Assembly (NCBI GenBank): GCA_023374025.1
Contig: SIJG01000014.1
Span: 2,093,077-2,157,076, forward strand
Source: Heterodera schachtii
Taxonomy: Eukaryota > Nematoda > Chromadorea > Rhabditida > Heteroderidae
DNA length: 64,000 nt
Direction: 5' to 3'
The position numbers were made by a program, and so were the translations under genes. This document shows positions 51,025-62,108 of this stretch, one piece after another (position 1 is the first letter of the stretch; each line of letters begins with the position of its first letter). Below the pieces are notes generated by a model. It saw nothing but the letters and a program-made list of their open reading frames with translations, was not told where the DNA came from and did not search any database.

Positions 51025-51735
51025 TAGAACAGGGATGGGACCCGTCCTTGAATGGCAAGGACGTCCTTGAATTGGACCCTCTCACTTGAACATTTGAAAA
51101 TACCGTGCTGAGTCGATCCACAAAAAATTCAGTGATTGATAAAATAATTAAATTTAATTATAAATTGGTGGCAATGAATTTAATTATGCAATTAAATTTA
51201 AATATAAATTAGAAAAGAAAATATAAAATTCGCCATTTTAAAATGCTTCCGAAGTAAATAAATAAATGGATGAATGAATTTGATGCATTGCTGCTTCAAA
51301 ACTTAGAATTTCAAGCCATTCTATTTTATTATATTCTTTTTTCAATTTTAAAATTTCATGCCGTTAATTTTTGTTTACCTTTTTTTTTTTTTTGCATTTT
51401 CCTCCCATAGATGACAAAAGAAATTTGTGCAAAAAATTTAGAACAAAAATTGTGAATTTTATATTTTCTTTTTTAATTTATATTAAATTCTAATCGTATA
51501 ATTAAATTCATTAACACCGACTTATATAATTAAATTTAATTATTTTATCAATCACTGAGTTTTTGTGGATCGCCCACATTGAGTTTTTTTGTGGATCGAC
51601 CTAGCACCGAAAATATTAATAACGAGCACTCGAAAAAACAATTTGATGAAACTTCCCGTTATGTCCTTGGAATCAGCATAATAGTCCTTGGTATACCCGT
51701 CCTTGGGAAGAGGGTTTGGACGATCCCAAGAAAAG
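51025..51735. mobile_element. Inverted-repeat element beside the LTR element (about 700 bp)
   Basis: Outer parts share CGTCCTTG words (left CCCGTCCTTGAATGG, right inverse CCAAGGACGGGTATACC). Inner parts share GTCGATCCACAAAAAA and CAGTGATTGATAAAATAATT (left 51110-51165, right 51525-51600), inverted. The left terminus CAGGGATGGGACC resembles hAT ends; no target duplication was confirmed. The centre is AT-rich and non-coding. Confidence 0.6.
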
Positions 51736-51807
51736 GAACCACCGCAAAACTAAAAAGGAACAGAGAAAATGTTCGTTTGGTCCATTTTATTCTGCCACAA
51801 TGGGTAT

Positions 51808-52202
51808 TGTAAAGCGCAATTAATTCACACACATTTAATATATTTTCTCTTCACACATTCCCCGCTTCCGCTCAATTGTCCCTTCCCACGGGTTCGTCTA
51901 TTTAAATGGAAGCATTCCCTCGGGAGTCAGTCAGTTGATCAACTAGTCGTTAATCAGTCCACCGGTCGACCATCCATCCAAGCTGCATAGAATAAAGCGC
52001 TAACATTTACCGCCGCATTTCAACAAGTCCGGACGCGGACGGGATTGGGCTCGGGATTAGGGAGGCTGTTAGTCCATGGCCAGGGCTTTTCATCCATTCC
52101 ACCTATCCCTTTTCCTCCCAATTTCCATTCCTCTGCAATTCCTCCATGGTCCTTAATGGGCATCTCTCTTAAGCTCTGGGTTGGATCCCCAGCCGTTTTA
52201 CT
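51808..52202 (+). repeat. Left LTR (395 bp)
   Basis: It begins TGTAAAGCGCAATTAATTCA and ends AGCCGTTTTACT. TATTTAAA at 51899-51906 acts as a likely TATA box; TCAGTCAGT about 30 bp downstream (51926-51934) fits an initiator; AATAAA at 51991-51996 is a polyadenylation signal. A hairpin TCCC-TC-GGGA sits just before the initiator. These define plausible U3, R and U5 limits. Confidence 0.9.
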
Positions 52203-52221
52203 GGTAGCACCGGATTCCAGC
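52203..52221 (+). other. Candidate tRNA primer-binding site
   Basis: GGTAGCACCGGATTCCAGC starts at the first base after the LTR. With the LTR's terminal T it reads TGG, complementary to a tRNA CCA end; the following bases would pair with an acceptor strand GGTGCTA and a T-arm AATCC. The tRNA was not identified. Confidence 0.5.
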
Positions 52222-55200
52222 GACCCTGGCTATCCGTTGGCAAGAGAATGGAGTGCGCAGAGATGAGGCGTGCAAAAAAAAAAAGAGCAGCATATTACCT
52301 CCTTTGGGAGAGCAGTTTTTAATGAGAAGCAAAGGCAAAAAAAATAAAAAATATATATTTAAAAGAAAAAGAATTTTTTTTTCTTTTTCTTAATTCACAT
52401 TTCGAACCCAAAGGAACTAAAAATTTGGAAGTGCAACAAATTAGCCAAGCCAAAAGTAAATACCAAAAATAAGCGCAAATTATACTCATAAATTACTTAA
52501 ATTTTTATCCAGCACTTTGGCCTTTGGTCATTTGTCGATTGGCGTTCGCTGCGCTCATTTCATAATTTATCTCGCAAGCGCATTTTCCCACTGATTTAAT
52601 CGCCACCGGAAATTTTAAATTCCATTAAAACCGCCAAGACAGAAAAAGGGGAAGGATAAACATGCCCACTCTGACAAGCCAACAGTAATCATCAATCATA
52701 TAATGTTAAGGAATATTTCAATTGGGTTGGCATAATACATAATTGTTTGTCAAAAATTTATTAAAGGCTTTTGGGCCATTAGTCAAGAGAAGGACCAGAA
52801 ATATAAAGCAGACAATTGCAAGTTTAATTGAATTCCAAAAAGACAATTTCAAAATTTCCACTGAAACTTTTTATAAGTCTTATGGGCATTTCCTACAATG
52901 GGTTTTTGTCAATGGAAACATACCAAGTTTTTTGTTTTTAATTTAACCAAACTTGGAGACACACTTAGACAATGTACTGAAAAAGAAGATAACCATTTAA
53001 AGAATTTTTGTGCTTCTGAAACAGCAAGGAAATGAACCAAAGGTTGAGAAATTGTTTAATAAATTGGAAAAATATCCCTTAATCTGCCAATTTTTTTTTT
53101 CTCAAAAATGTCAAGTCAAAACTCAAGACAATTTTAAACAAAATGAGTTTTGAATCAAAGCCTTTGGGTAATTAGTCATGGTGAAATAGACCTTCTATAT
53201 GATTTGCGCAGTAGCTTAATTCATTTGTCAAATATTTAACTGGTAGACCCAGACAGAAAAATGTTTTTTTATTTGAATTTGAATTTAATTTTACAATATA
53301 AAATAATTACAGGAAACCAACGGAACAAAATGGTTTTCCGCCCTTCTGTCTTTAATTACACTTGGAAAAGGGTTCGACGAAGCACTCGAATACATTATAT
53401 CTTTCTATTATATATTCTTATTTTTCATTGAGTACAAAATAATGCCGATCAAAATGCTAATTATAATGGGATTGGATGCGCAGCAAAAAAAAAAAAAAAA
53501 ATATATTAATTTCTTGTATTATTTAGGTTTTGTCTGTTTTTTTGATGTTTGCCATTTTTGAAGATAAGAGCAATTTTTGACAAAAACCCATCTCATATTA
53601 GGCCGATTCGTACTACCCCGATCATACTGTTTTCGACAAAAAAGTATCCTCAAAATTTTGTAGTCGATCAAATAAATTTTTTTATAAAACCGAATTTCTA
53701 TTTGAAAATTATTGGGTTCAAAAGTACCTAAAGCAATTTCTGGTGCTTAATCTTATCATCTTAGAATTTAATGAAAATGTAGCAAATCATTTCACAAAAG
53801 GAAAAAAGCAATAATTTCCTCCTTTGGGAGCGCAGTCATGAGTAAGGTATTATTTTTGTGATTTTTCCTCACAATTATTTAAAAAATAAAAATATAATTA
53901 TTGAAACTTACAATTCAGTATGCGCAATAACCGTTATTCCAAATCGATATTTATTTGTTTCACCAAAAAGCTTTGCTTTTCTCACACTATGCTTGAGTTA
54001 AGTAATTGAAATTTACTCAAAAGAGCATTAAAAAATCAAAGCGCAGAAAATTTCATACCTATTAAGCCATCATACAGAATATTTGTATATTTTTGGAGTG
54101 CGAAATTTTTACTTTAATTAATATGTATGGAAGTCAATTATATTTTATATTCAAGATTTGTTTTACTCATGCATCGAAATCTTTATATAGTGTACATCAC
54201 CAACTCTAAAAGGGCTTTAGGGCTCCCAGTCATGAGGTGGTAGGGAGATTATTTACTGTGATGACTCAGCTGGCAATTTTTTTTGGCAAAAGCCTTGCTT
54301 TTATAGTTGCCAAAGGACTGTTTAAAATGCATACAAAACGCATTATTAATTTTCTTTTTTCATATTTTTCTTGCCTTTTTTCATGCTCTCATTCAGCCCT
54401 TTTGCAGGTATTTATACCTTTTATATCGTTTTTTTTTTAGAAATTTAGAAATTCATTAACAGAAAAAAGAAAAATAACGAAAAACAAAAAATATAAGCCT
54501 TTAAAGGAAGTCCTTTTTAAATTTAGCTCCTGTGATTTTTTTTTTTTTTTCTTGGACAAATTTATGGCATTGCGTTGTATGTGCCATTTTAGGTGCCTTT
54601 TTTAAAATATTTTTTTGTACGTTTTCAATCCTTGTAATGGCGCCATAATTCTTAGGTGGTATAACCGTAAAACAAAACCAGAGCACTTTCAGTCTGAATT
54701 TAGGAAAGCAGGTAAAATAGACCTATGGATCACCAATTATCGATCTTGTGCTAATAGCTCTGACAAAATAAGGCAATGGAACAAGCACAAATATGGAAAA
54801 ATATGCCCGCATTGTTTTATTTCAGTCAATGGACCGAATTTTATCCAAAATCCCTATATTTGCCAGTTTTATTTAATGCTGATGATAATTTTGCAAATAT
54901 AATTTTTTATTAATATACCGTATCCGCTTGCGGATGACAGTCAAGAGCTAGGCACCGTAAAAAGAATGATGATTATAGGAAGTATTGTATACAATTCACT
55001 CATATCTTCGATAAATGGTAGAGATTTATCGATTATGTGGAAGCTGTCGGCATAAATTAGAACGAGGATGAAAATGTTGTGATTCGAAATATCATTAGTA
55101 CAATTGACTCAAACCGAAGTGCTCACTGTTCGCAATTATTGGAATAAGGCAAAAGTTAGACTCTTACAAAGACTGAAACTGACCAACAATTTGGAATTGG

Positions 55201-58200
55201 GTAAACAATACGCAAACAATCAATTTTTTTTCTTAAATCCATTGGTAGAAAATACAAACGTCACTCTAAACGATCTAATTTAAAAAAATATGGAAAGGAT
55301 TAAACCGAACATTACTCTGCTGAAAGTAGACTTTAACTTAACAAACGATTCGGAGCGTGTAAAAGCTTAAGCCGAAGAAAGGCTTTTCTAACAGCAGAGG
55401 ACAATTCTCTCATAAAAAATGGCACACATAGCTAAGTATTCAGTGGTCAAACCATTTTTAACCAATCTCAACGACAGTGACAAAAAATCCTTCCACAGTA
55501 CAAGCGTCATATTTTTTTTTATTTTAAGAATATACCTATTTGCATTTTTTTTGGTGGGAATTTAGAATTTAATAATTTTTGTCATTGTTGAATCCCAATT
55601 CAACAAAAAGCAGAAGCACACGCAAAATCGTAACAGTGTCACTTTCATTCATTCTCTCATCAAATTTGGGTTTTGGACATTACCAAATCATTAGTGCTTC
55701 ATAAACTTGGGAGTTATTAATAACAGCCTTTGGCTAAGTCAGTCATATTGAGGGATAAATTTAATTATGACATTTGGACTAAGGAATTATGGAAACAAAC
55801 AATTAATTGACTGTACAAAACTGCTCAACCCTAGCTTTCCTGATTCAGAAAATGCTCAAATGCACCCTAATTTTTTCACTTTACCAATATTGAAAAAATT
55901 GACCCTAACACTAAAGGTTAGCAAGGAAAGATCAATCAAATAAGCAACCACAAGAAGTGGTGCTTGACACTTTGAACAAGGAAGCTGAACTCTTTCATAT
56001 TAAATTATTACGCCAAATTCTATAAATTTGTGGATCAAGAATGATAAAACTTGGTGACTTTAAAAGAGATGATTAAATTTTATTTCCTTAGGGAGTCCAG
56101 TCATGAATGAGGCATGGCTTGGCAAAAATTTGGTGCATGACAAAACATCTATTATGCCAAAATTGGAAACGTCAGTACATTCTAAAAAATCTCTGTACAT
56201 CGGAAGCAAATCTTTTGTGGACTAATCAGGTCCAAAATTGAAAAATGACAACCCTGACAATTTCCACTCGATTATGTACATTTTCATTTATTCCTCAATC
56301 TAATTTTCATCATATCATCCTTATTAAATATATTTATGATCTCCATACTCATCTGCGCCTGACAAGTCAGTGTAATTGAGCTAAATAAAATGCCAGTCTC
56401 TGTTGAAATTTTGGTTACCTCACGGCATGTTAACTTGTGGAAAATTCAAGACATTCTTTGTGATTGCAGACAAAACTTTAAAAAATTGTTTAGTTAAAGA
56501 TGAAATAATTTTATATGTTGTTGGCAGAAAAATAATTAAAATTTTTCGTACTTGTGCGGCAAAAATTTCAACATAACTCCAAACACCCAAAAATTCGTTG
56601 AGGGAAGAGTGGAATCCTTATTAAGTCTAACCAACAATTATTAATTTAAAGGACAAGCGCGTAATTGAATTTTTTATAGGGCTCTTATTCCATGTGTTAA
56701 CGTCCCTCTCGGGGGAACAGTCAAATTGGTGGTAATAAATCTGCCAAATAGAACCAAGAAATTTATCAAAGCGTTTTTTAAAAGAATAAATTAAATTCGT
56801 TGAAGATATAAACTAAATTTTTGTACATTTGGCACTTCAAATATGACTAGGCGCATTAGGAGCTTCTTCACACCTAGTGCTATAGGTAAATTCATGGCCT
56901 CAGCAACACGATAAATGCCATACAGTACTGAAATGAATTGAAAAAGCACTTTGAAAAGCTGTTCGCAGCTGGAGTTTGAGTCTAAATACAATGGGTAACA
57001 TCACTAGGGATTGGAATTACCATTTGTCAAGTGGTTACTGTAAATAAAATTCATAAGTAAACATCATGGAATTTTGATGTAATTATAGAAGACAATGTTT
57101 CAAGCGTTATACATGGCGTTTGAAATGAAAACCCCTATCGGCAATTTTATGACCATCAAAAGCATTCAGCAAATTTCAAAATTTGAATTTATAATTTTAA
57201 ATTATTCCAACAAGGGTGCTTTTGCCTCAAAATCGGAGGATTTTTTTTGTTTGGATTCGATTCCACCAATCATGGGGTTAAACCGCCATCAAAATTAATG
57301 TGAATTATCCATAATAAATCATTACCAAAAACGTCAAAGCAGTGAAACTCATAGGAAAACCCCGTCTTTTATCGCCGTTACACCAAGCAAAAATTTGTTG
57401 TTGTTTTTTTGTTGCCTGCCACAATTGCAAACTCACTCTCATGTCTTTCGAGGCAGTCAGTCAATTAAGTGGAAAATCAGTTCCTAAATTTAATAAATTT
57501 ATTAGAAAAAATCCTATTTTTTCATGATTTTGAATTATTAAAAGATGTTCTTTTCCGCCCAGTCTAAGCTTTCCATAACACCTTTTATTTTTTGCCTAAA
57601 TTTGCTTTATATGGAAGTTCTTTATTTCAAAACTCCTAATGTTCCCACGAATTTTTGTCTTTATTTCTTATATTGCCCTAATATTTGAATCCTTCCACAC
57701 TTCACCATTAGGCACCAAAAAAGTGTAAAAAATATTGGTCGAAAATGCCACTTCAACATCGTCTCCTGGATCCGTCAATACATACAATTTCAACTCAGAC
57801 ACAGACAGTACCACACCGTTTCTGAGCGAATATACAGCTTTTCTCTAGGCAGCTTTTCTCTAGCAACATCCTCTTATTTGGCAGGGCCTTTCCCAACCAC
57901 TCCCCGCGGAAAATAATTTTTAAATTTTCTAAATATATTTCGGTTCCGTTTTCCAATGCAAGGGCAACAATTCCCAATTTTTTAATTAATTTTTATTTAA
58001 AATTTACAAGAAGCTTCTGCAATTCGGTTTTGCGTTATTTTTGTTATAATACTTTTCAATGTGTGAGTCCCGGTTGTTTCTTGTTTTTGGCCGGGATTTA
58101 TTGACAATAATTTGATGTTCGCATCAGCATTCAAGTGCAAGAACAAGGTGAAATTAGTTATCAAAAAGTAAATAATGTTATTGCGCCAAGCTTAGAAAAA

Positions 58201-60113
58201 TATCCCTATGTATAACAAAAAAAGCATCACAATTAAGAATGCAAGAACAGTATGATCTTACAATAGAATAATAATTTGTGTGAGAGATATGGTTTTATTA
58301 TGGGATTATTCAGGCAAAATTTCGGTACTCAAAGAAATCGTCTCCCATTGCAGGTACATACGGGATTATTGAATGATAACTTTTAATTCAGTCTATTAGC
58401 TAGCTGCCTTTTTCCCCAAAAAATATACGATACAAGAGCAAAAATACTAGTTGAAAATTTTAAATTTATTTAAAAAAAAATGTCAACCCACTAAAATGTA
58501 ACTAATGTTCATTCTAACCAAGCCTTTGGACTCACGGTCATTAGGAAAGCATTTAACATATTTTTAAAACAAACAATTTAACTCTAAAGGACCAACTTAA
58601 TCAATTGAGGGCATTCTTTTTTTTTTTTTGCCTATTTTTGGTCATTTAAAATAATTAGTAGCAAATAATACTTAATATTATTAAATAAAGGCTTATTCAT
58701 TAAAATAAGTTATTTACGCAGATGATTTAGACTGCCATAAAACCCTTGTTTGCAGGCACAGTCATGAAAAGGCTAATTAATGAAAAAAAAATCAAAATAC
58801 CTAAGTATAAACTGATCTTAAAAATCTTTAAATAATCTGTTATCTGAAAAAAAGCATAATTGCCTGATCAAAACATTGTGACAAAAATAGAAAAGTAAGA
58901 TTGAAATTCATTCAAACCCTTCCGCTATTCCTTTACAGTTCGCCCAAATGACATGTGCACATATAAATGGATTCTGCAAAACGCAGACTAAAGTAAATTA
59001 TTTAAAAAATATATCATTTAAATCAGTGAAAAATTTATTACAAAACTGTGTTTTCGCAATTTGAATTTCGCTTATAATTTATATACAATAATCATTTGGA
59101 TTTTTCTAAAAAAAATTTAATTTTTATTTTCAACTAATTTTTTTTAAATATCCTTTTACGGAACTGTTTTTTTTTCAGCTCACCCTCTAATATTCAAATC
59201 AATTGCCATTAAAATTAAATAAAAAATTTTTAATTTCAAATAATCAAAAAGAAAATTTGTATGTTCGCAGAGAAGTCACTGAATTGTGCAGAAGTTGTTT
59301 TCCTTTTATCATTTTATATATTAAAATATTTGAATTAAAATAATAATTATCTCTTTTTTAACTTTGAATAGTGCTTGCTTGCAAGCGTAGTCAAGAATTT
59401 GAGACGTACTTAGTAGAAACCAAGCATTTTAATTTTTACACATATCCCAAAAAGAGAGATGAACCAACAAATAGAGAGAGTCATAGAAAAAACATCTCTC
59501 GTTTTGGCTTATTAAACGCTTCTCGTTAAAAAAATGAATGAAATTTGGGTAAAATTGAAGACATTCTAAACCCATGAGCTGGCTCGTACCTCCACTGGTT
59601 TGGACAAAATTGAATTATAATTTTTGATCTACTACATCATCCATTATAATTAATTATCGCATTTTCCCAAAATAATATTGTTAATTAAGCCTCAAACCCA
59701 ATAAAATTATTTGCTATGAATACTTTATTTCTCTTGAGATTTGCTTTAAAAATAAATACTCAAATTTATTATTCCATTCAAACGGCCATTTGGCATTTAG
59801 CCGCCGTTTACCTCTGTAATATTAACACAAATTTTACCCTTCGCATCGGCTTACTCATCTTCGGCCAATAAAGCAGTTTGCGGCCGATTTCATTCCCTAT
59901 TCAATCCCTGACCATCTTTTCATCCTCAGCGTACATTAGTACATTAGACATTAGCCGATCATCGAGATGGAAAAATTCTCACAACATTTATTACACATTC
60001 AATTGCCTTTAAAAGCAGAAATCTCCGTAAAAATTCATTCATTTTATTATCCTTTAACTAATCGTCTATTTTCCATTGAATAAAGAATAATTTTTTTTTA
60101 AAGATTCCATTCT
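52222..60113 (+). other. Interior of the LTR element without intact genes
   Basis: AT-rich. Several plus-strand stretches read like decayed coding sequence. For example 55100-55440 gives VRNYWNKAKVRLLQRLKLTN and ITLLKVDFNLTNDSERVKA, interrupted by TAA codons. 54615-54902 gives LRWYNRKTKPEHFQSEF and CPHCFISVNG. 52743-52946 gives VKRRTRNIKQTIASLIEFQK. None matches a retroelement domain by eye. Short frames lie between copies of the hairpin motif. Confidence 0.4.
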
Positions 60114-61610
60114 ATGCCCAAAAAAGGCAAAAAGACTAAAAACGATAAAACGCCCTCTGCTATTGATTCTAATCCAGCCTTGGCTGACCAGTTTATGGAT
60201 ATTACGTCGGGAAAAAAACCCAATTTGGCCGCTGGTGGAGAGATTGCCTCAAGTTCAAACATTAATCTTGCGCTGGACAAAGCAAATAAGACGGCTTTAG
60301 GGTCAACAGTCATATGTAGCAGAGCGAATTTAGCTGTAAATAACACAACAATTGAGGAAATTGATGACATTTATGAGTTTTTCAAAATCTTTGAAAATTA
60401 TTTTGAGTCTCGATCATATCAGATTTTGGGAACCTTGACAGACCCACTGTTATGGGCCATGATTCAGCCCAAATCACTGAGTAAAAAAGAAAATTCAAAA
60501 TTGGAAAATACTTCAAGGAATGACAAATTAATTGTCATTCAAGTAGCAAGAAACTGGACATTGGCAGCGCGATTAACCGAAGGGTGTTATTGGCCGCATT
60601 TCACCTTTATTCCAAATAATTCACACTCAGATAGATATTTCCGATTGGGCGAAATCATAGATATAAAAGAATTTGTGGAAAATGAGTCAAATTCTCCTGA
60701 GGCTTTTAACAAATTTGCGACAAATCTCACCTTGCTTCCAGAGGATGGTTGTGGGTCAATTGCTAAAATTCTAAAATGCGAAATAACCGGTAAAATAAAT
60801 GCCGTCGATGTCTGCTTTGATGAGTCAGTACAACGATTCTATTCACACCAATTTGGTTCAGATGTCGATCTTTCAGAATTTGTTACTGATGCTTATGTAG
60901 AGATTATTACTTTAGGTTTTCGAATTCAGTGTCCTCCAAATAGCCTATATACTTTGATTGGTCCAAATATGAATTATGATGAACCAAATCGGATACTACC
61001 TCAGCCATACATCGGAACCACTATTGATTTAGCAATTAAAATTAATCGATATCTTGATCCAGTAGAGGAAGATTTCCGTCAATGGTCTGAGCATCTCGCA
61101 AAACAACGTTCATCCTCTCACAATGATCAAAATTCCCATCACCGAAGGTAGAAAAATAAATATTTCAAAAATAAAACAAAAACCCTTGGGTCATCAGTCA
61201 CGTGAATTTTTTCTCCCTAATGTTTTTTTCCTCCTCAAATTTTGTACATCGAATAGGAAATGTAATTTTTTTTACAAAGAAACTCTTGGAACGATATTTT
61301 GACAATTTCAAAACTTTTAAAACTTTATTATAACGAATTGTTAAGAATTTGTATTAAAAATATCTAGTAAAATAATTTTTTTTTCTCTAAAAAAATAATA
61401 ACAAAAATAGCGAACATTCCCTCACCTATTTTCCATTGTAATTTAATAAAAGCCGTTGCCAATTCGTTTTTGGTATATGAAACCAAATTCGGGATTACTC
61501 GTGGAAATCAAATGTTAATAAAGGCCTTTTTTCAATTTTTTAAGAATTTTTTTCCCCGCTCTAAAATATTGATGTCTTCATTTAATTGTTACCAAGACTT
61601 CGGTCAATCA
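52290..61610 (+). repeat. Recurrent hairpin-CAGTCA motif in the LTR element
   Basis: Motif: a 3-5 bp stem with a short pyrimidine-G loop (TTTG, TTAG, CTTG, TTCG, TCTC), a 4-8 nt spacer, then (C)AGTCA with ATGA or AAG. Clear copies near 52767, 53160, 53820, 54213, 54920, 55725, 56090, 56707, 57448, 58521, 58744, 59376, 61182 and 61593; weaker ones near 52300, 52518, 60170 and 60290 (the last two inside the long frame). Examples of changed but paired stems: CTCC/GGAG, TCCG/CGGA, AGCC/GGCT, GCTTG/CAAGC, GAC/GTC, ACC/GGT. Confidence 0.6.
60114..61151 (+). CDS. Orphan 345-aa protein of the LTR element
   Basis: The only long frame in the element, 560 bp before the right LTR. It starts MPKKGKKTKNDKTPSAIDSN (basic) and ends SSSHNDQNSHHRR (basic, His-rich), with a mostly acidic-to-neutral globular middle (EEIDDIYEFFKIFENYFESR, LTEGCYWPHFTFIPNNSHSD, VDVCFDESVQRFYSHQFGSD). 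There is no zinc knuckle, DDE, YxDD, DTG or membrane segment. Basic ends suggest nucleic-acid binding; a gag-like or accessory role is possible but unsupported. Copies of the element's hairpin-CAGTCA motif fall inside it at about 60170 and 60290. No intron was needed. An ATTCCATTCT leader precedes the ATG. Confidence 0.7.
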   Translation: MPKKGKKTKNDKTPSAIDSNPALADQFMDITSGKKPNLAAGGEIASSSNINLALDKANKTALGSTVICSRANLAVNNTTIEEIDDIYEFFKIFENYFESRSYQILGTLTDPLLWAMIQPKSLSKKENSKLENTSRNDKLIVIQVARNWTLAARLTEGCYWPHFTFIPNNSHSDRYFRLGEIIDIKEFVENESNSPEAFNKFATNLTLLPEDGCGSIAKILKCEITGKINAVDVCFDESVQRFYSHQFGSDVDLSEFVTDAYVEIITLGFRIQCPPNSLYTLIGPNMNYDEPNRILPQPYIGTTIDLAIKINRYLDPVEEDFRQWSEHLAKQRSSSHNDQNSHHRR

Positions 61611-61709
61611 GTCAAGTTTTGATGGTTGTCTTCCTTCTAATAAATAAAGCTATTAAACCCGAAATTTTTTTTCTCAAGTTTGAGGACAAACTTGGTGAAA
61701 GGGTGGACG

Positions 61710-62104
61710 TGTAAAGCGCAATTAATTCACACACATTTAATATATTTTCTCTTCACACATTCCCCGCTTCCGCTCAATTGTCCCTTCCCACGGGTTCGTC
61801 TATTTAAATGGAAGCATTCCCTCGGGAGTCAGTCAGTTGATCAACTAGTCGTTAATCAGTCCACCGGTCGACCATCCATCCAAGCTGCATAGAATAAAGC
61901 GCTAACATTTACCGCCGCATTTCAACAAGTCCGGACGCGGACGGGATTGGGCTCGGGATTAGGGAGGCTGTTAGTCCATGGCCAGGGCTTTTCATCCATT
62001 CCACCTATCCCTTTTCCTCCCAATTTCCATTCCTCTGCAATTCCTCCATGGTCCTTAATGGGCATCTCTCTTAAGCTCTGGGTTGGATCCCCAGCCGTTT
62101 TACT
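61710..62104 (+). repeat. Right LTR (395 bp)
   Basis: It matches the left LTR base for base as far as read by eye, including TATA, initiator and AATAAA. It is followed by the duplicated GTAT and unrelated host sequence. Confidence 0.9.
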
Positions 62105-62108
62105 GTAT

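Larger units (their letters stand above)
51808..62104 (+). mobile_element. LTR-bounded element, 10.3 kb, non-autonomous
   Basis: Two 395-bp direct repeats (51808-52202 and 61710-62104) that appear identical bound the element. GTAT flanks both outer sides (51804-51807 and 62105-62108), a 4-bp target duplication. Directly after the left LTR lies GGTAGCACCGGATTCCAGC, which (with the LTR's last T) looks like a primer-binding site (TGG start). Before the right LTR, GGTGAAAGGGTGG could be a polypurine tract. The 9.5-kb interior lacks any recognisable gag, protease, RT, RNase H or integrase in six frames. It has only one long frame (60114-61151) and short, stop-broken stretches. At least 14 copies of a hairpin-CAGTCA motif are scattered through it. 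Identical LTRs imply a recent insertion mobilised in trans. Confidence 0.88.

Noticed and set aside
52045..52266. Open frame in the left LTR (MGSGLGRLLVHGQGFSSIPP...) and its twin at 61947
   Set aside because: Both are the same LTR sequence; the frame crosses the LTR edge and differs in its continuation, as expected for chance.
54615..54902. 95-aa frame in the LTR element as a retroviral nucleocapsid or integrase zinc finger (CPHCF)
   Set aside because: Only one Cys pair and no HHCC, CCHC or DDE arrangement.
52290..61610. Hairpin-CAGTCA motifs as mitochondrial-type tRNAs or as CRISPR-like repeats
   Set aside because: Too short for any tRNA arm set and irregularly spaced with no unique spacers of constant size.
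52290..61610. CAGTCATG as trans-splice acceptor plus start codon of small genes
   Set aside because: The ATG is present in only some copies and is followed within a few codons by stops in several (for example near 53163 and 54231).
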